The notes: a model not told the origin generated them from the sequence alone. A DNA stretch of 64,000 nt from Nepenthes gracilis (GCA_033239525.1 BSYO01000009.1:11057299-11121298); one strand, 5' to 3'. Positions 1 to 12,379 are shown, numbered from the stretch's first letter. Made by a program: numbers and translations.

Positions 1-725
1 GGATGGTGTCTATCTTAAAAGTTGCATTCGATGGGAGCGGTTTGAGAGCAAGAATTATGATAGGTCTCTTTTTGGGCAGAGATTTGCATTTTTGTATTCT
101 TGCCGGTCAGCCTCGCACCACTCGTTGGAGTAAAGAGATATTTATAATATTGGCGGGCGGTTTAACCTTCCTAGTCGGTAACAAGTGCTCATTGAACCGC
201 TTGGATGGATATAGATATTTCGGTTGGATATTGCAATAGGTTATGGTAAGTTTTTTTCAACATGCAGGAGTGGACTGCTCTGATTGAGCCAATGAGATCA
301 GCTTGGCCTTTGAAACCGATTGGGTTAATTGGGATGTTACTTGAATCTTGGGGCCAATGATGACGTGTTATAGGTTGACCATTCCCTGGATCTGTTCATG
401 AGCTTTCGCACTGGGATAGCCCATTTTCAGTTGTCTCTATCTGAAATAAAATTTAGAATGATAAAATTTCAGAATGATAAAAAAAATTCAGAATGAAATC
501 TGAATAAAATAAAAAACTCGAGTGGCATTGTTTTGTTTTCAGCGCCAGTGGTCACCAACTTTTGAACAAGCGACCCTCGGTTGTTTTGCCATGCTCATCC
601 CTCCACATAACGGTAGTAGTGACTAACTAAGCTAGACAACGGGCTTCCGCTGCAGCTCATACTTACGTCGGAGGAGACTCGATTGTTTTGGGCTCGCCTC
701 CTTTCCCTCCGCAGAAAGGGAGAGA
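1..725. other. 5' flank of the AMP1-like gene
   Basis: No recognisable gene. An open frame at 3-239 has no family resemblance. At about 450-510 there are three imperfect copies of an AT-rich unit beginning agaatga. The last ~60 bases before the ATG at 726 look like a short 5' leader. No convincing TATA box could be assigned. Confidence 0.5.
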
Positions 726-1700
726 ATGGCTCATCTTCTTCACTCGCTTATTTCCAAAAACGCTACCATTTTCTGCAGAATTCCTTCACCCATTTCCTCC
801 TTCGCTTTTGTTATTCTTCTCTGCATTATGGGCTTCTATAGCTTACACCACCCTCCTCTCCTCACCGAAACAAAAACGCAGAGCCACTACTCATCTCCTT
901 CCTTTCACCAAATTTTTCTCTCTCTTTCCTCCAACTCTACTCTCTCTCACTACCTCCGCTTCCTCACCCTCCATCCCCACCTCGCCGGCACAGACCAGGC
1001 CCGCCACACTGCCAAATACGTCCGGACCCACTTCCAGGACCTAGGGCTCGAGATCCGCGTCGCAGAGTATCAGGTTCTCTTGTCTTACCCTACGCACACT
1101 TCAGTCTCGGCTCACTTTAGTGACTCGGTCACCAAGGAATTTGAATTGCACGAGCCGGGCAGGGCCGGGCCGGGCCTGACGTGGTAAGTCCATACCATGC
1201 CTACTCGCCCTCGGGAACGGTGCGGGCGAAGGCTGTGTTTGTGAATCATGGAAGGGAGGATGATTATCGTGCGCTTGGGTTGTTGGGTGTGACGGTTAAA
1301 GGGTGTATTGTGATTGCTAGAAGGGGGGAGATTCCTAGAAGTGGGGTTGTGAAGAGGGCTGACGAGAATGAAGCATTGGCTGTGCTAACGTACGTGGAGG
1401 GGGACAGGAGGTTTGCGGAGGGGGTGGAAAGGGGGACAGTAATGAGGGGTTTGGGGACCCACTTAGTCCTGGGTGGGCTAGTGTAGTGGAGGGGGGCGGA
1501 GCTGAGAGGTTGGCGATTAATGATGTTGAGGTGGTTTTAAGGTTCTCTGAGATTCCTTCAATGCCCATTTCAGCTGCAACGGCTGAAATTATTTTGAGAT
1601 CGCTTGAGGGGCCTGAGGTGCCCCAGGAGTGGTGGATACCCTGACAACAAAGGTTGCAGGAGTTGGTCCCGGTCCTACTATTGTTAATTTGACTTACCAG
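726..1700 (+). pseudogene. AMP1-like: AMP1-like exon 1 (anchor and protease-associated region) with three frameshifts
   Basis: The ATG at 726 opens MAHLLHSLISKNATIF, followed by a hydrophobic anchor (about residues 21-40, SPISSFAFVILLCIMGFYSL) and the family motif HPHLAGTDQARHTAKYV. The frame breaks near 1160-1180 in a run of ccggg repeats and resumes as VVSPYHAYSPSGTVRAKAVF. It breaks again near 1450 and continues as GDPLSPGWASVVEGGAERL to a stop at 1642. It breaks a third time near 1630 and resumes as DTLTTKVAGVGPGPTIVNLT. The exon ends in TYQ at 1700 with a GT donor, in phase with exon 2 (GEGKM). Two breaks fall near G-rich runs, so sequencing error cannot be excluded for those. Confidence 0.88.
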
Positions 1701-3055
1701 GTTACTTGGATGTACAATTTTGATGTTCGTTGTTATTTTTTTTTCTTTTGCATTTTTAGTTGTTTTTGTTGGGATGGCTTTTGGTTTGTTGTTAATCATA
1801 TGACTGTAATTGGTCCGCAAGCATGATAACTGTGAACCTGTTCTTCTGGAAATTTTTTATTGACCGGTGGTTTTGAAGTTATTTGAATTTGACTTTTGAT
1901 CTTGGTATGCGTGGTCAAAATTCCAAGGGCAGTAGCCCTGTAATCATTTAGCACCAAAATTTTCATGCTGAATTCATCACCATGGTTAAATTTCAGTAAG
2001 ACCCTAAGGTTCTCTAGACCGGGAAATGAAAATGATGCATGTGGGGCCAGATAGAAAGATGAGCAGGGCTGTTGGTATTGGTGGCTAGGGGCCAACAGCA
2101 GTTCAAGAGAATAAGCTGGCCAGCATAAGTTTCTTTGACAAAACTTAATCAATAGTTTAATTTAACATTAATTGGTGCACTTTTGAGTTCAACATATGAA
2201 AATGAGATTTCTGCATTAAAGTTCATATAGACACTGGCTACCTAACTGTCAAACCTTGTGGAATCAGAAATTTCACTGAAAATGGAAGTATTATTTCAGG
2301 AAAGTTTAGCTGAACTGAAACCGCTAATAGTCTGCAGATTTTTACCACTTTTGAAGATGATATACTTGACAATAATTTCTTTTCCCTTAATTCTTTAATT
2401 GAAGCATTCCAAAATATTGTTCTGCATTTTGTTCTTTAATTGAAGAACTCTAAAATATTGTTCCACATCAATTGATAATTAAACAAATATAATACATATA
2501 GGTCAAGGCATCAAGATTATTATGAGTCAGTGGTAATACTGCAAGGGAGTAGAAAGGAGGACTTCTATTTAGGTTCCTTCACATTATATTGAGATCTTGA
2601 AGGCAATCTATATTGAGATCTTGAAGGCAACCTATTGATCTATTAGTTCCTAGTTTGAACACTTAACCAACTACAATTGGCACTATTAGCTCGCAACTTC
2701 AGTGGTTTTGCATGTAGATGCTATGGTTCAGATGGGTGACTATGCTAGACAGGTGGTAGTGGAGAAATCGTTCTTTGGTTTCTGTAATGGTGGGTTTCAG
2801 TAAAGTTAGAAATCTGAGATCATTAGTCTAAAATGTCCAGACAATAGAATGATAGACAGAGGTTCTGTTCTGATTGCTTTTTCTGGAAATATAACCATCT
2901 GTCACACAAACATGCAGTTGACTATGTTTTGGCAGTAGTATTTTGGGTTTAGCAAAGATGTATTACTTTCTGTAAGGGTTAGTGCCCTAGTCCTCTAACC
3001 TGCATTCCTAACATTGGTAAGGTGATCCAACTAGAACTTATAGAAGGTGATACCC
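1701..3055. other. AMP1-like intron 1, first part
   Basis: Ordinary AT-rich intron sequence after the donor at 1701. It contains a short direct repeat (tattgagatcttgaaggcaa twice near 2586-2630). No coding similarity seen. Confidence 0.4.
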
Positions 3056-3059
3056 TTTA

Positions 3060-3600
3060 CTATCATAATATCAAAAAATTGGCCGACTTGTATTAATATT
3101 GGGTGGTCCTGGTATCGATATTTCTCAATACTGAGAAAATATCCTGATATATCTTTCTGTCGTGACCTATCATAATATATCTACCAATATTCCAATTATT
3201 TGCCAATCGGATGAGATTTGTCAGCGATTTTATTACTTTTGGTCACCTAAATTCACATGTTTAAATATATACAAATTTTCTAGAAAGCCTAAAACTTATA
3301 AATTTATATATACATATACATATACATATACATAAAGTTTTACGGTGTTTTTTTCAATAACCTAGAAAGATATCCATTAAGCTTAATTATGATAAAATGA
3401 TTGATAGTAATATGTAAATGCATAATTAAAGATGGTTAAAATTTAATATATAACTCACTTTTGATATGATATAATAAGTTTTTTTTGTACTTTTGTGGTG
3501 TTTGATATTAATATATATTATGTGATTTGATTAATAACAATATGACTATGACCTATGCTACTACCATATTGATATTTTAATCGATGACTACTTGGAAAGG
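3060..3600. repeat. TATCGATAT-type dispersed repeat, copy 1
   Basis: A stretch rich in words such as ggtatcgatattt, aaatatcctgatatatc and ccaatattcc, with an ATACAT microsatellite at about 3307-3335. Similar word-rich tracts occur at 14.3, 36.06-36.3 and 43.35-43.6 kb, so this is a dispersed repeat family of the genome. No termini or coding capacity identified. Confidence 0.5.
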
Positions 3601-4250
3601 GAACAAAAGTACAACCAAGGCGGGACTATCAATATAGCTGGGAAGACCAGTGCTACTGGTGGTTCCAGTTCTAAGCCTCAAGGGGGCTGTGAGCTCAATT
3701 CAGCCAGCTCAGGCTTTGGCTGATGAATGTGCTCCATTCCAAGGTGCTTATGGTTCACTTGGAAAGCAATTTAAGGATCAGAGGAACAAAGAGATTTTTG
3801 TTGCATGAGAATATTAAGTAGATACTATATTCAATACAAATCTAATGTTGAATCGCTCCGATTGTGCTGTGAGGTCTGTTGAGTTGAGTAAATTCTGGTC
3901 TATTCAGGTTAATCAGGAGCATGTAGATGCAGAAAAGCATGAAGACAGCCCAGAGATGGTGCATAAGGGGGTGAAGAAACTATTTATTCTTGCTTCAAAG
4001 ATCATCAAAAGATTTGGAGTGGTTTACAGCTCTCTTTTAAACAACTACAGCAAGGATTTTGTTCAGATTTCTATAGGATGTTAATGATTGTCTCTCTTAC
4101 TTGGAGAACTCCTTAATATCTAGATTTTTGATGTAACTGTTAAATTTCTAGAGATGCAAAGCTGGATTGTTAAGTGGATATCTTGCACCCTTGAACTTGA
4201 AGTTTGCATGCATGATATAGGGTATTGTATAGTCCGATTTTAGTGACTTG
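3601..4250 (+). other. Unassigned intronic segment with a short open frame
   Basis: An open frame at 3845-4084 encodes a 79-residue hydrophilic peptide that continues into KKLFILASKIIKRFG. The preceding 200 bases read as a Gly/Ser-rich stretch in another frame. It may be a relic of an inserted coding sequence, but I recognise no family. Confidence 0.25.
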
Positions 4251-4254
4251 GATA

Positions 4255-4585
4255 ATCACCGCCTTAGAAAGGCATTAATTTTCCAAAGCAAGAGTGGGTT
4301 CACTTCCTGTCATTGTTAAGCTATGGAATCATGCTTGAATATGAAGAACTGAGCCATGCTCCTGTCTGGGTTGCCTGGCCTAATTTTACTTATACTTATA
4401 CTTGGACTGGATTCAGCAAGTTGGAAGCCCAACTAGAAACCAGCTTGCACAGACAATTGACTGCTACTAAAGGTAGAGCCAAACTATTGGTGGAAATAGA
4501 TGTGCATAAGGGCAGTAAGGACAACTTGGGCCTGGTGGTCAGCTTCATATGCAACTTCATTATGAATGGAAACAATGAAATATGA
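4255..4585 (+). mobile_element. DUF4283-like gag/ORF1 relic
   Basis: The frame at 4313-4585 reads MLEYEELSHAPVWVAWPNFT, then FSKLEAQLETSLHRQLTATK and AKLLVEIDVHKG. This order (a PVWV motif, an aromatic spacer, an I/L-rich helix with a T-A-T-K turn, then a V-E-I-D strand) resembles the DUF4283 domain found in plant LINE ORF1 and related retroelement proteins. Only this fragment remains, with no reverse transcriptase nearby. Assignment is by pattern only. Confidence 0.45.
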
Positions 4586-4732
4586 AAGTGTAGAAATGCT
4601 GGATTATGCCTTAGTATATGCCTCTAATTGTGTAGAACAAGATATAACATTGATGGGAATGGAAAGGGTTGTGCTTTAGATTCCTTTCATGATGAGGTTT
4701 AGAAGTTTTCAGAGGATATCCAAGTATATGAG

Positions 4733-5085
4733 TGTTATATAATAGTCTTGATTGACTAAAATGTAACTAGAATTAAATGGAATCAAGAAGAATTAAGGGA
4801 AGAGAAGGAAGAAAGGGGGCAAAGGTAGACAGAGAAAGTAAAGGAAAAGAGAAATGGGGTTTGGGAGAATTAACTCACAAGGATAATGAAGAACTCATAA
4901 ATTTCTTTCATCATTCCATATATCCTCCCACTTTACATCTGTAGGGCTATTTATAGGCCAAAATACTCTCTTACACTCTTTTAGATAAATATTTCTATAA
5001 TGCCCTTATGTCTATCATTTCATTGTTGTTGATAGGCTACTACTAGGTTATTACATTCCTATCATGCTATGGTTATTACACAACA
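4733..5085 (-). repeat. LTR (3' LTR on the minus strand) of the coding-less element
   Basis: Runs from TGTTATATAATAG to ...TTACACAACA, so it has TG...CA ends. It matches 8765-9115 along its length. The neighbouring plus-strand aactccctcctc at 5086 is the complement of the polypurine tract. Confidence 0.8.
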
Positions 5086-8000
5086 AACTCCCTCCTCAAA
5101 AGCATCCTTGTCTTTGAGAATGACAAGAACGATCTACTTTATTACAATGTAGGGAACAAATACTAATATCTAGAATTATATTACTATAATAGCCCTTCAT
5201 GACTACTTTCTTGAATTAGATTGTGAGCTTGTATATGAATTTGTCCAACATTTGATTGTCTTGAAGTTGTCTACTACTTTATGAGCTTTGTTAAGGAAAA
5301 CACATCCTTTTAGTTTGTAATGTTGGAGGAAGAGGCAATGGAATTTGTTCTGCTGCTGCTGATCACTAAAGCCATCTTTAATGGAGCTTTGTTTGTGTGT
5401 TGGCATGCTAAAATGCTGAGTTGGATTGCAGTGATAGCTGTTAACATTGTCTGGAATGTTTGTTGATTGTTCTATGATCTGTTTTTGATTGAGCGTTGCT
5501 GATGATGTTGGATATAAGACTTGCTCGTCATAAGAGGTGCAATGCTTGTGTGCAGTGGTTGGCTTGAGATTAGCACCTGTGGAAGTAGTATCTGAATTCT
5601 GAGTTTTGATGACTTGCTACATGGCTTGATTCCTACTTGTATCTATTCTTTGATTTCTGCCATGAACAAATCCAGCTGAGGCTCTATCAAGTTGAGTTAT
5701 TGAGCTAAGCACTTTTGATGTTGACTGTGATCATGATTATAGAGTCGGAGGAATGGCCCATGTTATGTATAAACCAATAGCTAAAACCTCATTGAAGTCT
5801 TCTGGAAGACAAAATTGCAAATTGTTAGGGCTACAATCTCCGTAAGTTTTACCATACAACACAATTTTGGCACTTACGAGCTTCCATTGCCATCTTGTAC
5901 CCAATGATAATTGGTTTATCTACTTGTGAGTAGACATGTAATAATGGAAGTATTTTCATGCGGACCAAAGGTTATTTCTACTTGTTGATCATTCCACTTT
6001 ATTAAGTTGTGATTATCCTAAAATGTGAAGAATTTGTTGGCCTGTTAAAATTATCAAAATATTGAAGTGTGTGTGGGGCTTGTAAGAGATTGTCATCTTG
6101 TGGTTGTGGTGCATAGGTGATGTATATGGAAGACCTTCCCTAATTATAGATGTCTTGAAAGAGCTACAGGGTATGGATAATAGATGTTGTACACACAAAC
6201 TGAAATATGGTTCTGATTTTCATATGTTAATAATGTTGCTCAAGGTGTCAAATACCCTATGTAACATTTTTGGAGCTGTATACAAATCAAGTTTATTGAA
6301 TTGAACAATGAAAATGCATGTGGCTTGCATGTGTACCTGTTGTTGTGAATGTCATATGAAACATGTGGTGTTTATTAGTTGCCGTAACTCTACTAGATGA
6401 AAATTTGATGGTAATAGAATTGTGCAGGAATGGCCTAATCTGTTTGATATGTGGACTGCAAATTGGTATTATTAAAGATGTTGAAGACTAGGAAGGGCAA
6501 TTGCTTAGTTTGAATGGAGTGTGCTGAAATAAGAATGTTGTAATGTTCAAGATGGTGTGGAGAAATTTGTTGCAAAGTTTTAATAACTGAATCAGTTCAA
6601 GAAGTGTATGCCAGCACCTGTGTAATGAAATAGGAACTATTACTGTTGTTCTTTTTGAAAAGTTGATGTAATAATCGTGGATGCAAAGACTTCAGGCACC
6701 AGAAGCAAGATCTCAAATGTAGCAATAATAGTGATAGAAATTTCAAGAAAGCTGATGTAATGGAGACCTTATAGGAATGGAATAGTAGGATAAGAGCTCT
6801 AGGTTGTTTGAATGTGGCCGATTTTCAAATGAATTGTCAAAATCAGAATGATAACCAAGATAATAGGGAGTCCAAAAGCAGAAGATTATAGCTAAATGAT
6901 CGTAGAATTGAAGCAGTTAGAATCTTGAAATGATTGACTCTGTTTGGTACTGACACTGAACTAGGAGTTGGATAAAGGTGGAAAGTTTGGACAGAATTTG
7001 TAGGAAATCCAACAGTAATCAAGAACTCAACAAAATGCTTTGGCTTGAATAACACAATATAAATCTCGTATAATTCTGGGTTGTGATGCTACCAATTGTT
7101 GATGCTAGAGTATACAATGAATGTTGTTTGTGAGCATTACCCGATTTCAGTTCATAACCCAATTCCATTAGAAAGTTGTTTGGTATTCTATTGTAGATTA
7201 ATAGAAGTAATTGTCAGTTGGCTCTACTGATATACTGATGCAGTACTGGAGTCTAGTCACTAAAACTTAGAGCAATAATTCTACACCCAAATTGGAACCA
7301 ATGTGAAGAATATCAATGTTATTGAAGAACAGCAATTCTCTAGATTACCTACAGCATGAGCTGAGTAAGAATTTAAAAAAAAAAATGCTTCAAGATGGCT
7401 GAAACTATCAACACATGAAAATTCATGTTTTGAATATGCCTCCATGTGTGCCTTAAAGCAATTCTAGCGCAAGTGTATATATTCGGCCAAGCGAACCAAT
7501 GGATTAGTAAATTTGGATTTTAGGTTTCGACATCCATGCTTCTTTATGTAGAAATTCAAAATTTTGTCAACATATGATTCCTAAAGAATGCTAGAACACA
7601 TGGTCGTTTAGAACAGAATGAAGTAGCAAGCATCCCCATGAAACTTCAAGACTTAAATACAATAGAATAGATGAAAACATAACAAAGTGCACCTTGTTGC
7701 TATTGCTGATGCCAATGAGTGTTGTTGATATGAAGTACAAGACAATGTAGAATTTATGTTGCTTGAGATGGAAATCTAAGGCAGGATCACTAAAAGACAT
7801 CAAAACTTCAAGAATTCAAAAATGCTGTTGGATGTATGACAGAAAAACAGAATTGTTGCTGATGCAACAAAAGTAGATGTACATCAAGAACGTCAAATCT
7901 GTTAAGAAGTCAAGATTGCTGCTTGATGGAACGGTAGAACAACACTTTATGCTGACAGAAGCAATTTAAGTCACTGCCACAGATAGAAGTTCAACATTCT

Positions 8001-8764
8001 ATGCTGAAATTCCTCTTCTTTGTTGCTGAGGGTGAATACAACTTGAGATCAATATAATGGTAGCCGGTGATGCAGATGAGGATTATCACATTCTAATTCA
8101 AGAATTCTATGTAGTACTCACAGCACTGTTTTCCGAAACCTGAGCTGATGCTTCAAATTCTAGAAATGATGTAAAATGTAGAAATCAAGAACTCAAGGAC
8201 TTACGAGAATCAAATATATAAAACAGAAGTCTAAAAAGTGTACAGAATATAATTCACATGACGTTTGAACAGAATGTTGTTGCAAGAACATCAAGAATTC
8301 TCATGTAGTTTCCACTTCATGATAGCTAAAACATCTTGTAGAAATTTGGAATCTGAATCTTCAAGAACACGGAGAACATCATGATGGCTGCCACTTCAAT
8401 TTAGAACATCACTAAGAATGAGTAAGGTAATTGAAAGTGACCCAAGGCTATTTTGTTATTTGATCAGGAACATCAAAGATATTGGAACATAAGAACTTGT
8501 TACATGAATCTAGAATGTGCATCTTAGAACACCAAGAAACTTGTTTGCTCGGTTATAGTGTTGCAGTAGATGCTGTAGCTCCAGAATACCAAGACATTGA
8601 ATGTATTGCTCACCAATGCTTCTGGAGCACAATACTAAGAAAACTAATATTCCAGAATAATATGCTCAAGAATACAAAGGAAAACAATTTTTGTGGATTT
8701 TTAAGGGAAACAAGAAAAAAATTTAAGGATTTTAGGAAGACTAAAATGAGTCTTTAATACCAGT
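5086..8764 (-). other. Interior of the coding-less LTR element
   Basis: AT-rich, with many repeats of words such as tcaagaa, agaatg and gttgctg. A minus-strand reading near 5830-5900 gives a protein-like stretch (AKIVLYGKTYGDCSPNNLQF) that I cannot place. No zinc knuckle, protease, reverse transcriptase or integrase motifs seen. Confidence 0.55.
8748..8762 (-). other. Primer binding site of the coding-less element
   Basis: On the minus strand this reads tggtattaaagactc, directly inside the LTR ending ATATAACA with a two-base spacer. It resembles the plant initiator-tRNA-Met site TGGTATCAGAGC with a few changes. Confidence 0.7.
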
Positions 8765-9115
8765 TGTTATATAATGGTCCATATTGATTAGAATGTAACT
8801 AGGATTAGATGAAATCAAGAAGAATTGAGGAAGAATTAGGGGAAGAGAAGGAATAAAGGGGGCACAGCTAGAGAGAGAAAGTAAATGAAAAGAGAAAGGG
8901 GGGTTTGGGAGAATTACCTCATAAGGATGATGAGAAACTCATACACTTCATTCATCATTTCATACATTCTCCCACATTGCATCTCTAGTGCTATTTATAA
9001 GGTAAGACACTCTCTTACACTCTTTCAGCTAGATATTACTATAATGACCTTGTGTCTATCCTTTCACTATTGTTAATAGGCTACTATTAGGCTATTACTT
9101 TACTATCATTCTACG
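8765..9115 (-). repeat. LTR (5' LTR on the minus strand) of the coding-less element
   Basis: Homologous to 4733-5085, starting TGTTATATAATGG. Similarity fades after ...actatcattctac near 9114, so the outer terminus is approximate. Confidence 0.75.
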
Positions 9116-10670
9116 GGCACATCTCTAATAAAATTCCAATCAAGGGGATTTTAGGCCTTATCCAAATCTAGTTTGATGGCTAGCATTCCAGCCTTATTTT
9201 TTGTCCTGTTTCTCAGAATGAACTTTCTTCTTGATAATGGCATTGCCTTGATGTTTCTAATAAAGGCACATTGAACAAGGATGATAACAGTTTAAAAAAT
9301 AGCCTAAGTCTCTGACTTTTGGTGGCTGAAAGTTGAAAGAATTACCTTTTCTTTTTCGGAAGTTGATCTAGTTCAGTTTTGACTCTGCTATTCAAAAATT
9401 TCATCCTGGTCTAAAATATCAGGAAGCTTGTCTCTGTCTTGACTTGAGTTGGACTATTGATTTGCACCAGAGCTTTTTGCATACCAGCAATGAGCTTGAG
9501 AAGCATTGCCTTTTTTACAAAAAATTTACCACAAAGGTACTTGTTCCATGGGCTGATTTCTTTGTGAAAATCAACCAGATTCCTAGGGGAAAAGTTTTCT
9601 GGTTAGTTCCTATTTTTTCCCAGACCAAGGGCACTACTGCATGGAATGATGGTTCTTCAAGTCACATTGGCTCAAATCTTAAAGTTTTGTTCATTTGTTA
9701 TTTCGAGGAGATAGTGTTAAGAAGAATTGGGAAGTGGTCCACATATATTTTTGTCTGTTGGTGAAGGACAAAATTTTGAATAAATCCCAATGCATTGCTG
9801 GTTTGCTCAGGCCCTATCTAATCTTCACTGGATGAAGTACCAGAGTGGTGCCTACAGCTCAAATGAATCTTCGTCAGCCATGGCCTAGATATGTAAGAGC
9901 CGACACTTCATGCAATTTTGACATTCTAGTTGCAAGGGCATGGTTCTGATTAGTGGAAAAGAAAAATAGAGAATTTAAAAGGCTTGCATGGAATGTGAAG
10001 GAATGTATCCTCGTCTTTCTGGTTTATGATGGTTTCATTTGTGATTGTTTTGTTGGCCTTGTGCTGTGATCTGGTTGTGATTTTTGGCACTTTCTCTTGT
10101 CAATATATAATGGATAAGGGTATATTTTTGTAATTGGATGACACCCCCTTGGTGTCATTTTGACATTTGTCTTTTTACTTCCCTATCAATAAAACGGAAA
10201 AAAAAACTCTCTTCCCACTCATCAGAGATGAATGGCCTTGCAAATTGGTACAGTTTACAAAGGTTAAGTCAACATGTTCCCTTATGGCTCTTTTTAAGGT
10301 CATTTTTAAAAACATGGTAATGTATTTGATGCAGGTATTTGATTAAAAGTGTAATTTATAGTCCTTGTATATATTTGTTGCACCTTAATAGGTGCCCTAA
10401 GGACACCGGTTAAATGAAATGTTTTAGAAAGATGTCTGTCTTAATTACTACCTCGTTTCAATTTCCAAATGCATCATGAAATTAGAGGTTATGGCTTCTC
10501 TGTTCTGTCGTGGAGGTTACAATTTTAGCCATGAAAATAGCCTCTTTACATTACTGGGTAAGGGTGCTTACATGTTACCATCCCTAGAACCCATCATGCA
10601 AAAAGCCTTGTGCATGGCCACGCTTTATCTTAGAATGAAAGGAACTTATCTTATTTGGTCCATTGTACAG
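9116..10670. other. AMP1-like intron 1, last part
   Basis: No gene recognised. An open frame at 9444-9764 has no family resemblance. At 10085-10205 a stretch ending ctatcaataaaacgg plus an A run resembles the 3' end of a retrotransposed transcript (perhaps a LINE). The acceptor is ttgtacag at 10670. Confidence 0.35.
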
Positions 10671-10905
10671 GGTGAAGGAAAGATGGCCACCATCCAAGAT
10701 GTTTTTGCTATCATTAGAGGTTCCTGATCGCTGTGTACTTCTTGGCAACCACAGAGATGCATGGACGTATGGAGCTGTTGACCCAAATAGTGGAACTGCA
10801 GCCGTAGTTGACATTGCTCGGAGGTATGCTGCTTTGTTAAACATGGGGTGGAGACCTCGCAGGACTTTGGTTCTTTGTAGTTGGGACGCAGAAGAATTTG
10901 GGATG
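10671..10905 (+). pseudogene. AMP1-like: AMP1-like exon 2 (zinc site, catalytic Glu)
   Basis: Begins [18 protein letters not shown] in phase with exon 1. The frame is then lost around 10720-10728, where the sequence runs ggttcctgatcgc; an eight-base loss relative to the family pattern would explain it. It resumes as [40 protein letters not shown] and [17 protein letters not shown] and D of the first zinc ligands, the catalytic Glu and the second ligand Glu (DAEE) are all present. The donor gtaagt follows at 10906. This is the most diagnostic exon of the locus. Confidence 0.93.
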
Positions 10906-12088
10906 GTAAGTAATATCTCCTTTTCTAATCAAAAAAAAATTTGTACTGGTCTTTTGTCAATCAATCAAGATGTTCCTGAAATACTTAATCTAGAGATTGA
11001 TCATTTGTAAGGCTAAAAGTTGTACTTTGTGGCCTAATACATGTTCTTGACACTCATGGAGTATCCATGTGGGTATCTTCAGATTACACAATGTTGTCTG
11101 TTCTGCCGCAGAATAACATGGAGGGCCCTGTTATTATTTAAGAGAATTTCTCACTCTGAACGGTTTTAGCTTCAGTAGGTCCTGAAAATTCTACCAAAAA
11201 TAGCTGAGGATAATTTATAACCTGATGTCTTTCATTTGCACACATTTAAACCAGTGCTCCAGTGTTGTTGGTGTACTACAGGAAGTGGAAATATAGGGTG
11301 TTTTTTAACTTCCATTTGGTTCCATTTTTATTTAGACAGTATTGAGTGGTAGAGTGGATACTGGTTTTATGTCAAACGACATATAAGAACCAAAGTCAGA
11401 AGCAAAGTGGAAGAGGGGAAAAGAATTCCAGAACCTGTCTGGCCATCAAAGAAAACATAGGAGAAAAAGGAACAGGCAAACACAAGATTTGCTATCCTTT
11501 CACTTCACTTGACCATGTGGTTCATGAAACTAGGAAATATAGGTGAAAGTGATATCGTGAAGAATTCTTGCGGACAAAATTATGACCTAGACTGGGGTAT
11601 TGAGTGTCTGATATTGGCATGCACCCACATGTAAGCATTGGCTATTTTCCAAAATGGTTGTTTCCTTTTCAAATAATTTGAAGACTTGAAGTGTCATACT
11701 GATGTCCCAATTTTGATTTTCCAACAAGAGAAAAAATATGTTGAATTGAGGAGTCAAACTAACTATGATTTTGAATATGCAACATGGATGTTCGCTTAAA
11801 TATTAAAGAATTACTTCAAACCATAAACTGCAAATGAATGTAATTTCAAAATTACAAAGATCTTGTGTTTAATATTGCTATGAACCATGTGGACCATAAA
11901 TTGTGTTGTTGCTCTTTATATTCATGCCCATGCTTTCTTTATATTCATGTCCATGTTGCTAACTCTTGCCAGTGGAATGTTTTCGGACTTGTTTCTATGT
12001 CCTGAATTGTAGCATCTTACTAAAAGATTCTAAATGTAATTCTGATTATGTAGTGATTTTTAACTTCCTTGGTTTTTTCCCTTTCCAG
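10906..12088. other. AMP1-like intron 2
   Basis: GT-AG intron, AT-rich, acceptor ctttccag at 12088. An open frame at 11346-11546 has no family resemblance. Confidence 0.5.
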
Positions 12089-12240
12089 ATCGGCTCTACT
12101 GAATGGGTTGAGCAAAACCTAATACTCCTAGGTTCTAAAGCTGTAGCCTATTTAAACATGGATTGTGCAGTTCAAGGGCCTGGATTATTTGCTGGTGCAT
12201 CTCCACAACTAGATGATATCCTTGTTGAGGTCATGAAGAG
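12089..12240 (+). pseudogene. AMP1-like: AMP1-like exon 3
   Basis: Reads [20 protein letters not shown], then [20 protein letters not shown] and [11 protein letters not shown]. The Asp in LNMDC corresponds to the zinc-ligand Asp of the family. The exon joins exon 2 in frame (EEFGM/IGSTEW) and ends with a GTAAAA donor. Open throughout. Confidence 0.92.
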
Positions 12241-12254
12241 GTAAAATCAGCATT

Positions 12255-12370
12255 ATGCAAACTGGATGATTGAGCTAACCTGGGTAAAAAAAAAAGACAT
12301 CTAAAGTGTGATCAAACTGGATGATTGAGCTAACCTGGGTAAAAAAAAAGACATCTCAAGTGTGATCAAA
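12255..12370. repeat. Tandem duplication of a ~55-bp unit in intron 3
   Basis: The unit starting aaactggatgattgagctaa and ending aagtgtgatc occurs twice back to back, differing only in the A-run length and one or two bases. It nearly fills the short intron between exons 3 and 4. Confidence 0.85.
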
Positions 12371-12379
12371 CTGGTTTAG

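Larger units (their letters stand above)
4733..9115 (-). mobile_element. Coding-less LTR retrotransposon (LARD-like) in AMP1-like intron 1
   Basis: Two direct repeats of about 350 bp (4733-5085 and 8765-9115) begin TGTTATATAAT and enclose about 3.7 kb. Read on the minus strand, the right repeat ends in ...ATATAACA, followed after two bases by tggtattaaagact, a match to the initiator-tRNA-Met primer binding site usual in copia elements. Beside the left repeat, the minus strand shows a polypurine tract (gaggagggagtt) just before TGTTGTG. The interior has no gag or pol similarity in any frame, only short open frames. This fits a non-autonomous large retrotransposon derivative. The two LTRs differ by many substitutions and indels, so the insertion is old. 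No target-site duplication found; the right end is eroded. Confidence 0.8.

Noticed and set aside
3..239. Open frame of 78 codons at the window start
   Set aside because: No family resemblance, no intron or leader context, ordinary length by chance.
1182..1190. gtaagt as a splice donor in AMP1-like exon 1
   Set aside because: Protein similarity continues directly after it (VVSPYHAYSPSG), so this is a frameshift in coding sequence and not an intron start.
1335..1820. Minus-strand open frame of 161 codons
   Set aside because: It is the antisense of AMP1-like exon 1, which is recognisable on the plus strand.
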